This document shows positions 55,985-64,000 of a stretch of DNA of 64,000 nucleotides, piece after piece. The translations under genes were made by a program, and so were the position numbers. This DNA is from Cristatella mucedo (lineage: Eukaryota > Bryozoa > Phylactolaemata > Cristatellidae), in assembly GCA_009760855.2 (NCBI GenBank), contig WPIO01000006.1, positions 5,934,501 through 5,998,500 on the forward strand. Direction: 5' to 3'. Positions within the stretch are counted from its first letter, which is position 1. Every line of letters begins with the position of its first letter. The notes below the pieces were generated by a model. It was not told the origin of the DNA, did no database searches, and saw only the letters and a program-made list of their open reading frames with translations.

Positions 55985-58094
55985 GTGAGAGCCGGGGTAG
56001 GGCTGGCGAGGCTCCAGCAGAGGCGCACGTCTGCCCGACCAGGGTGGCCGCCGCCGGCTATAGGCGCGGCTGCGCTTAATTAAGCCGATGGCCACTGACG
56101 CAAGCGCGTTGGCGTGCCCCTAGAGCTCGTAGGCGAATGCCGGGTTGCGTCGACGGCCTCGCCTTGCGGGCCGTCACCGCTGCCTCGTTCAGCGCTGCTT
56201 AGATGCTGCTACAGCAAGCGAAAAATGCTGCCGCTGCTGCTGTTGCCGCCGCCGCCACCGTTGCTGGGGGGGGGGCAATGTGTATAGCGACCGTGCAGGC
56301 GCTGGGCTGCGGTTGGGCACGCGATAGCATCCCCCGGCGGACTGCTTTAATTAAGACACGCCCGCCCGGCGCCAGGCCACCGCTCGAGGTGGTCGTCGAG
56401 CATCTTCGCCGCCTACTTCCAATGAACAAAAGCCGCGTGACTCATATCCGCGATGTCGGTCACAGCTGGTATTAGCCAGCAGGTGCAACCGAGCTCGCCG
56501 ACCGGCACTCCTGCACTCGGTATAACTATTCACTCCTCGACGGCGATGTCCTCGTATGCAAACCTCGGTACGGTATAGCTCGGCTGGCTTGAGCCGGCCG
56601 TCAAATGCTGTAATTCGGCTCGTTGCTTCGTTGACTTCGATCCTTAACGGGAGTCCCCAAAGCCCTAGCCTGGTAGGCAAATAGCGTGAAGAAGCTGCCC
56701 GCTTCGGTGCCCCGATGTGCTTGGGACCACCCACTCTCCGAGGACTCTTCGAAGCTCTGAGATGTCGGGCAATCAGCATAGGCGGCCGGAAACCGGAGAA
56801 CCCCGGGGGATTTCGGAGAATCCCCCAATTTTGTGCATCGATCGAGCAAGGTACCGCAGCCCAAAGCAGCTAACTCGAGCGGTTCCGACGAACAAAACAT
56901 CGTGCAAAAGCCTGTACAATTATTTTGCAGTGCAGTAGAACTAATATTGAAACAAAGAAGCAGAAGAGTAACTAAGCGGTTGCCATAGCGATGCCAGAAG
57001 AGATAGATAGCAAGGTAAGTGAGAAATAGATAGTAATAGCTGAAGAGAAAAGCACAGATATAAAGAGAGTCCGAAATATGAAGCTAGTTAGACACGAGAG
57101 AGATCTAAATAAATAGGTATAGAGAGACAAAAATTTTTAGTTAATCAGAGAGAGAGACAGAGAGACAGAGACAGATGCACATTGCGAAATGCAGAGTGAG
57201 CGAGTGAATGCTTATTAGTTTTCGAATTAAATGCTGCTGGCCGGTCGGGTTGGTCATGTTTCCGGCAGCTCCAAGAGCAGGACAATCCTTGACGTCCTCT
57301 TGAGCAGATGTTCACTGAAAAGCTAGATTCTGGCATCAATGGCATGCTACTCGAGTTCAAGCCAATAGAATCAGAAGGTTCAGCACGAATAATTGGGGCC
57401 GTAGGCAGCACACTAGGTCTTCCTAGTACTGCTAGAATGTTGAGGAAGTATGCATTCCATCAGATGTGAATATAATAATATTAATAATAATAATTCACTT
57501 GATAAAGCGCCCTCAGAGAACTTAATCTCTCTCTAGGCGCTTTACAATATGTGGTTTGTCCACAGCTCACTTAACTACATGACTTGAGCATAAGCTAACA
57601 CTGCTAGATTGACCATCTCGATATTAAATGGTGTCTAAATCCAAAGAAGACCTACCTCAATTCCTGCTACATACCATATCACGTGGTATTCAGCCGTCTA
57701 TATATTGCTCAAATTTAGAGCGTCTTTGTATCCACACAATAGGATTGTATTTCCCTGGGACTAACGACGCAGAAGGACATATTTTGGAATTGTTCAGGGA
57801 TTGAGCACGTAGGTTCTGAAATGATGCTCATGTGAACGTATGGTGTCGAGTCAGCATCCACCCCTGCTCGTAAGCAGATCCTGTCCTGTGCTGGCTTCTT
57901 TCATGGCTGCGTTGTTGTCAGCGGACCAAGGTGGCCCTATCCCAACAAGTCTGTCCACATTCGTGAAGAGAATACTTCGGCCCGTGGAATTTCTCACACG
58001 CAGCTCTCTGTTGCTGATCGGCTAGTTGACACTCGCGATTGCTTCAAAAGGCCGACTGAGTGTGATCTTGAGCTTGCCGCTTGGTTCGCTGAAG
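55985..58094 (+). other. Intron between RCAN exons
   Basis: 2,110 bp, GT-AG. GC-rich to 56530, with a G run at about 56268, GAGACAGA repeats near 57145-57175 and a - strand LINE-A tail at 57478-57550. No further exon recognised. Confidence 0.6.
57478..57550 (-). mobile_element. LINE-A 3' tail
   Basis: TTA tail and - strand core AGAGAGATTAAGTTCTCTGA. Confidence 0.8.
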
Positions 58095-58268
58095 GATGAA
58101 TTCGAGAAGATATTTTGTCGATTTGATGAGAACGTCAAAATCTCATATCTGAAACGCTTCCAGAGGGCAAAGCTGACATTCACAAGTGGCACTATCGCCG
58201 CAGACGTCAAAGACTGCATGAACGGCACCGTCTTCCTGGGCAGAACGATGAAGTGCTACTTTGTGAAG
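58095..58268 (+). CDS. RCAN: Regulator of calcineurin (RCAN), RRM-like exon
   Basis: Exactly 58 codons, phase 0 at both ends (acceptor TTCGCTGAAG, donor AAG|GTACGG). It reads DEFEKIFCRFDENVKISYLK, RFQRAKLTFTSGTIAADVKD, then CMNGTVFLGRTMKCYFVK. This aligns without gaps to the RRM-like exon of animal RCAN/calcipressin (KFESLF...FK.FKR.R..F....AADA...L....FLGK.MK.YFAQ), which as I recall is also 58 codons in human RCAN1. The following exon, expected to carry the LxxPPxSPP and PxIxIT-type calcineurin-binding motifs, is not seen before 64000. Confidence 0.9.
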
Positions 58269-59466
58269 GTACGGCGGTACGACAGGGAGCAGGCGGGCTA
58301 GCCTCGCTTAGTTCTTGGCTCATTTTTTGCGAACGTTACTGTGTATACAACGTCACCTGCTTGACCGAAATTAAATCCGTTAGAGGCCCCTGAAGCTGTC
58401 ACAGCAATCGGTCAAAGTGCTACGGCTATTTCATGTCCAAATTCGCGTTTGTGCATGCTTCCTGGTTTTCGAGATCTTTCACTTGATCAATGGTCGCTCC
58501 GAACCTTAACACCTAGTAGCTGAGCATGCTGACCATTTTGTGAACAGTGTGCTGAACCCGAGTGCCGAGTTCTCACGACTCACCCTTAGGGCTGTAGGCA
58601 CAAATGAATAATTGTGTCTGCACTCAGTTGATGTCCTCAAATTGCCATTTCGGTGTTCCTTCTGCCATCGACGTAACCTCGTTGCTGCACATTGTTTCGC
58701 TTACATAGGTACTATAAGTACTCAAAGATTGCCAGTTTTGGCTCGTACTGTGAAGTATATGTGAACCTTTTCCGAACAAGGGGCAGCTGAGTGGCTTGGT
58801 CTTGCTGAAGCATCTTAAAGTCAGCCAACTAGCCAATGGTGTGCAATCGAGTCCTCAGACGTCCCGCTTTAAATGAGGAGGGGCTGGTAGCTATGGCTTC
58901 AAAAAAATTCACTTTTGGACGGAAATGTAGATCGCTGTTAATTGCTTGTCGGCCAGCACTAAACTGTTGGCAATTGATCGACTTCGGAGATCGCCACTTT
59001 TTAATCAGATTCCCGACTCTTGATGTGAGGCTGTCTCATTCTTCTACTTGATCTTTACTTTGCCTGCTGCTGTCTAGTCTTGTAAGAGGCCGGTCATGAT
59101 TAGATCCGAGAGAATGTGGTGACTCGATGAGGCATAAAGGAAATAAAGATTATAAATTAATACAATTGTAAAGAAATATTTCGGATAAGTAGGGCCAGAG
59201 CAAGAGAACGAGGTGACCTAAAAAATAATCTTGAATTCGATAAGCTGCTAGATAAAGAGCCGGTGCACGTGTCGATGAGACGCGGTGTAATGTGGAATTA
59301 ACAACGACATTTCTTCGACATTCTTCCGGGTGATGCCTCTGCCACGCTGTTGTGTCTGGTCTTGTTTTCTCGCGATATTAGGTCGCACCACAAAGTTCCT
59401 AATGCGGTGAACACAATCGTCTCAGGAAGGGAAGCAAAGCTCACAAGACCGTGGGATAAAGAGCCC
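58269..59466. other. Intron or intergenic, nothing recognised
   Basis: Probably the next RCAN intron. No SPP-motif exon or repeat is identified. Confidence 0.4.
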
Positions 59467-60080
59467 AATAATAATAATAATAACACACTTGATAAAGCGC
59501 CGTCAGAGAACTCATTTTCTTGCTACCCACTTTACATTTGCTGCAAAAGAAACACGATCGAATGGTTAGTGGTAGGATGCTCAATAAACAACAAGAATAA
59601 CGTGGTTAGGGGTGACATGCACAGGGTCAGCATGTAAGTGTGGTTAGTGGCAGCATGCAACAGTGTCAGCACGCATAAGCACATAAAGGTCGAATCACAG
59701 GGACCCACAAAATTCTGTGCTAAATAGGTGCGTTTAAATTTTTTTTAATGTGGTCAAGTCAGGGGATGTCGTAACGCAAGTCAGGAATGAGTTCCAGGCT
59801 TTGGGAGCATACGAACTATATGCATGGTCTCCACAGAATTTGGGGTTTTACGAAGTATGGGTAAACAGTTAGATTCCGAAAAACGAGTGGTAATGTTTAG
59901 CCTGGTGGGGGAGTAGATCTGATAGGTAGGCTGGAGCCAAAGAATGAAGTGACCTAAATGTGAACGACGAAACCTTGAAGTCGATGGACCTGACCAGTGG
60001 CCAGTGCATCTCACCTTTAAGCACCGTATGCTGCCTACCAAGAGCAGACTTTATGTGACCAGATATATTTTTATACCCGA
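59467..60080 (-). mobile_element. LINE-A 3' end, well preserved
   Basis: From the TTA tail (59467-59483) the - strand carries the 3' UTR (CACTTACATGCTGACCCTGT) and C-terminal coding (FGAYEL / SLHSLAPAYLSDLLPHQAKH and VSSFTFR) to about 60080. It serves as a reference for the family's 3' end. Confidence 0.82.
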
Positions 60081-61311
60081 TAAATGTATGATCTTCGCCT
60101 GACATCCGTGGCTCTAACAAGAAAATGTTGCGTGTGTTCGTGCAGTTAGATGCTCGTGTGTTCGCTACTGGCATGCTAAGCCATTTAAAGATTTTGATGA
60201 CTGATTTGGTAGTTCAGAGTTGAGGTAGTTTGAACGTTCTCTCGTAAATTAGATGAATTGAAAAGTTTTGCTCGCATATTATGCTATCGCTTGAACCACA
60301 GCACGTTGACAACAGTAGGTTTAGCATGCTTCATGCCCTCTTATTTAAAGAGCGCAAGCACTTGTACGACTACGGAGGTACTGAAATTAGCAGCCCCTGC
60401 AGAAATGAAAGTTTCAAGTTGCTATTAGGCAGCTGGACAAACTGATTTTCTTTAATAGCTTGGAAACAATATTTTCTTTAATGGCATGCAGTGGTTCATG
60501 GTAGGCGGTGGTAAGGAAGTGAGCGAGTGAGACCAAATGAAGCATACTTAAATCGAATGTTGTTGAATGAGGAAGTGCAGCTCTGGCGTATCTAGAACTG
60601 TACCCAGAGGGATACCGATGTTTGACCCTTGTAGGGGCAAGTCACAGTGATGTTGAAACACCCTGCCAGCTGCTTGATTCTTGGCATGCCCTCTTTTAAG
60701 GTCAACCAGGAAGAGGGGTTCGCGTTAACCTGGATGAGCTAGTTGGTTAGTCATTTGACTAGCACTTGTACTTTGTGGTCAGCGAGCGGTGGCATCTGCT
60801 GGCCCCATCATCTAGAAGTCGATCTTGGGGCGGAGAAGAAGAAGCAACAGCAGAAAGAGAAGCATGAAGTAGCTAATAAGCAGGCACCATCAAAAGGAAG
60901 CAGCATTGCAGTGCGGGAGCGACGAGGACATGTGAGGTCACTGTTTGGGCTTGGTTCATGTTCTGCGAGCATACGGCCGAGTTACAGTATATGTGTCCGT
61001 TGCAACACCGCAGCGATGTCGGGGATCACGTTATGATCCAATGATGGCCTGAATGTGTGAGGCTCACGCCGATCAAACGGAAGACGTAGCTCGAAGAAGA
61101 CTCGCCATTGTCTGTTGACATTAATAAAGACTGTTGCCTTTTGGTTTTGGAGGTCTCGGGTAAATTACCGAGGGCGATATATTAGTCTTCGTTCTTGCTT
61201 GAATCCTACCATGCCTCATCGTGCATGCAATACACTTTGGTTTGATGGTGTTGGGGTGAGATGGCCGCTGGTCGTATCTGCAGTGCTGGCTTTTCTCGAT
61301 CGAGTTCCCAA
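60081..61311. other. Intergenic or intronic, nothing recognised
   Basis: The frame 60743-61036 has a Lys/Gln-rich stretch (EKKKQQQKEKHEVANKQ) but no recognised family or clear splice pair. Confidence 0.35.
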
Positions 61312-61390
61312 ATAATAATAATAAATATGTATAGGGCCCTTAGAGAACTGAATCTCTTTCTATAGGCACTTTACAAATACGGATTCGTTA
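61312..61390 (-). mobile_element. LINE-A 3' tail
   Basis: TTA/TAA tail, core GAAAGAGATTCAGTTCTCTA on the - strand. Confidence 0.78.
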
Positions 61391-62089
61391 GGTTCTCAAA
61401 CGTGCCTTTGTGCTCAACCTGCATTATCTAGCCAGTGTATGCTCCTCCAGTTTGACCATCATCGTAAAATGATAACAGTAATGCTTCGCATAGATGCCCC
61501 CAGAGAAATGTTTTTCAATGCAAATTTACATAGGCTGAGAAGGATGCATATCAACTGATAAGTGACAATAGCAAACATTATTGTAGCTAGTGCTAATACA
61601 AAAAAGGGTGATTGATATTAAGTAGAAATGCTGTCAGGAACAGGTGGATTTATAGTTTCACATTTAACGTCACTAAGTCACTCATGGAGTTTAATGATTT
61701 TCATGTTCTCCCCATGTGAGCGAGGCTTTCCTGTGAGTGTCGTTGCCCCGCCTGTTTTTTCTCAGCCTGCTTTAGAAGTAATTCACCCTCGGAGTTAGTG
61801 CAGTCAATGTATTGAGGAGTTAAATTACACTGGTAGCAATTAAACTGCGGCAATCGTTTCTCTCGTGGCAAAAATCGTTATCGATGAACGAGTAGTCGTT
61901 TGGAAAGAAAACGCCGTGGTAGTGCTCCCCGCGAGGCTATTATTTCAATGAAGCTTTTGGCCACAGTTTCATGTGATATTGATAATTGTCACAGTAATGA
62001 TGTGACTAAGATGCCCACAATTATCCTTTGAAGGCTTAGCCCTTATGGCTCATTTGAAATCCTGGGACAAGTTGTACAGCAATTGCTGC
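61391..62089. other. Nothing recognised
   Basis: AT-leaning unique sequence. Confidence 0.4.
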
Positions 62090-63240
62090 TCAACATGCAT
62101 TATCAAAAATGTATATAGCACCCACCATAGAACCAAATCTCTTTATATGTGCCTTTACCTATGCTGACAAAGAAGCATTTTTTATTAGTTTGGTAACACG
62201 TGTTCAATTTTTTTAGCTCACCAGCACATAAATATAATTTGGAATGAACAAAATCATGGAGGAAATGATAAGTGCTTAGTTAATTTCCGAATGTCTTCAA
62301 ATAAGGAGATCATATGCCGTGTTGTGGCTAGCTCAGGGTTTTGGGAGTTTAGGAACTGAAAGAAGGGTCTCCAAGGGATTAGAAGTTTTACCAAATGACC
62401 AGAGTCAATTCAGAGGAGCAAGTAGTACGAAGGGGGTCGATTAGGAAGTATCTCAGATGGGTAGATTGGTGCATGTGAATGAAAAGAGCTACTGATGAGT
62501 GACAGAACCATGAAGTAAATACTCTGCATGGTACAGATAGAAGAGAAGTGGGACATTGGGGAAATAGAGACTAATGTGATAGAAAAGATTAGCTGCCGAG
62601 TTTTTCACCAAGTGTTAGCATTGTATGACTCAGACAGGACGACCTGCAATCAGAGATTTGCGGATATCTAGAAGAATACCATGAATCCATGGATGCATAT
62701 TTGCTGTCTTTTGGTGTCCTTACATAAGCAGGCCCAAATTGTGCGATGACACATTGTAAAAGTAAACATACTTGATTGTCGAGCTGTTGCGATCATCTAG
62801 CAAACAATCAATCGGAAATAGGCACCAGATTTCATGCAGACGACACTGGACTTAAGCTGGCCGTGCCCATTTTGAGGGTTGGCTTCTCTAATATCTGAAT
62901 AACCATGGGTTTCCCCATAACTAGCAAGTAGATTTTGTTGTTAATAAGTTTCAACAAGCTGGCTGTCATTTAAGTGCAAATGTCAGCAACATATGCTATC
63001 ACTGAGCTGAGAGAGTTTGAGATGGTGAATGTAAGGTATTAAATCGCATGACATGCACGCCGTGGTGTCCTCCCCTTAAAAATAAAAGCCAAGACGTTGC
63101 TTAACGATTCCATTGGCGAGAGTGACTTTAAATTGCGAAAAGAAGTGGACCTAAAACAATTTCCATTGTAACCAACTTTTAAAGGCTCACTGAGTGACTG
63201 AAGACCGTAGCCATCTATACTCTGAAACCTCCCACTGAGA
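62090..63240 (-). mobile_element. Old LINE-A copy, tail to RT
   Basis: Strongly diverged, but collinear on the - strand. A tail-like stretch lies near 62100-62150. The C-terminal region follows (CAAAACCCTGAGCTAGCCAC; CCCTTCGTACTACTTGC). The RT end, matching GGAGACTCCAGAGTATTGA, appears as GGGAGGTTTCAGAGTATAGA near 63220. Confidence 0.62.
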
Positions 63241-64000
63241 CAATAATAATAATAATAGTAATACTAATAATTTGAGTTTGGTTTTACGGCAACCTAAGAG
63301 AACCTAATTCCTATCCACACGTTTTGAAACTCATTGCAGGAGAATCAATAACTAAGCGCAAGTCACATGCACGGCAGCGTGCTTATACATGCATGAACAA
63401 TCACACAAGAAGAAACTCAGGGCCACCGGTGAATTGGTCAGGCAAGTAGCATTCACTGAATCATGCATAGTTACACACACCAAGCACGCAGTCTTAACGA
63501 AGACAAGTTTGCTGGGGCTAAAGGAAAGCTGATCGGAATAAATACATGTATGTGTTTAGCTGAGAATAAATGCTGCAAAGTCATTGCAGGTAGTAACCGT
63601 AGCTCGAAACCAGGCCCAGACTCTCTAGGCATATCAGCTAAAGGCTCGACCACCAAAAGGTTTCAACTTTGTGTTCAGGGTAGCGATATGACTAGTTGCT
63701 AAGGAGCCGTTGTGCTAGAGCACTGTGGAAGAGCAAGCAGGTCGGATACGTAAGCTGGTACAGGCGAGTTAGGCGACCTATAAGCAAGACAAAAGATCTT
63801 AAAATTTATTCGATACAAGATGAAGGACCATCGAAGCTGAGGTGGTCGTGAATAGAACCAAAGCTTTTGTTGCTCAGTGTCTATAATGCCAATGCGCTGC
63901 GATCGATACTCAAGAAAGTCTCGGCGATCCATAGTATCAATAAGCTGCGGAGAGATCCAGAAGAACCAACAGAGAGACGCTTCTAAGACAGCAATACTGA
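63241..64000 (-). mobile_element. LINE-A copy running off the right edge
   Basis: TTA tail (63241-63270), core GGAATTAGGTTCTCTTAGGT, then at 63700-63930 the - strand C-terminal wording (RINFKIFCLAYRSPNSPVPA, YVSDLL) equivalent to RIDFKVLSLTFRS...APAYLSDLL. Cut by the window end. Confidence 0.6.

Noticed and set aside
60743-61036. Frame with a Lys/Gln-rich helix-like stretch, considered as a downstream RCAN exon
   Set aside because: It lacks the SPP and PxIxIT-type motifs and has no matching phase-0 acceptor that I can identify.

Overview
This is animal nuclear DNA, almost certainly from an invertebrate. The genes are split by introns of 1.6 to 10.5 kb with GT-AG or GC-AG borders. The rest is crowded with 5'-truncated non-LTR retrotransposons (LINEs), tRNA-derived SINEs, a decayed LTR retrotransposon, DNA-transposon relics and long GA/CT, GT and TTA microsatellites. 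There are no operons, bacterial genes or CRISPR arrays. I cannot name the species.

Host genes, all on the + strand: (1) A three-exon nucleotide-sugar transporter of the SLC35A type (exons 12234-12908, 14520-14715, 20222-20487). (2) A second, paralogous transporter with the same two intron positions and phases (exons 32411-33094, 43632-43788, 49958-50301); its introns have filled with retrotransposons. (3) The first two recognisable coding exons of a regulator of calcineurin (RCAN/calcipressin) gene (55817-55984 and 58095-58268); the exon carrying its calcineurin-docking motif is not visible and probably lies past the right edge.

Layout: 151-4759 holds a degraded Ty3/gypsy-like LTR retrotransposon on the - strand (LTR-gag-PR-RT-RNase H-IN-LTR). 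Its gag is interrupted by a fragment of a RAF-type protein kinase gene that still contains an apparent host intron; this is the most striking observation in the window. 4760-12100 is intergenic with LINE and SINE debris. 12234-20570 is transporter 1, with a long CT-rich tract and a perfect 21-bp hairpin in intron 1. 20571-32300 is intergenic; it holds a Mutator-like transposase relic (about 28570-29460) and a GC-rich stretch (30250-31260). 32411-50301 is transporter 2. 50302-55800 is repeats, including a short hAT element resembling the SPIN family (54954-55164). 55440-56530 is a GC-rich RCAN promoter region. 58269-64000 is mainly - strand LINE remnants.

Repeat families defined here by reading: LINE-A (L2/CR1-like RT; 3' end with the stem-loop core AGAGATTGAGTTCTCT followed by TTA repeats), LINE-B (related RT; 3' end ending in ACATT repeats), SINE-1 (tRNA-derived, with box A and box B, and a 3' tail copying the LINE-A tail), SINE-2 (tRNA-derived, with a long variable-arm-like hairpin), and a SINE-1 variant carrying an extra 5' module of about 250 bp. 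The matching LINE-A and SINE-1 tails suggest that LINE-A, or a close relative, mobilised SINE-1. Family names rest on motif recognition from memory; no database was searched.
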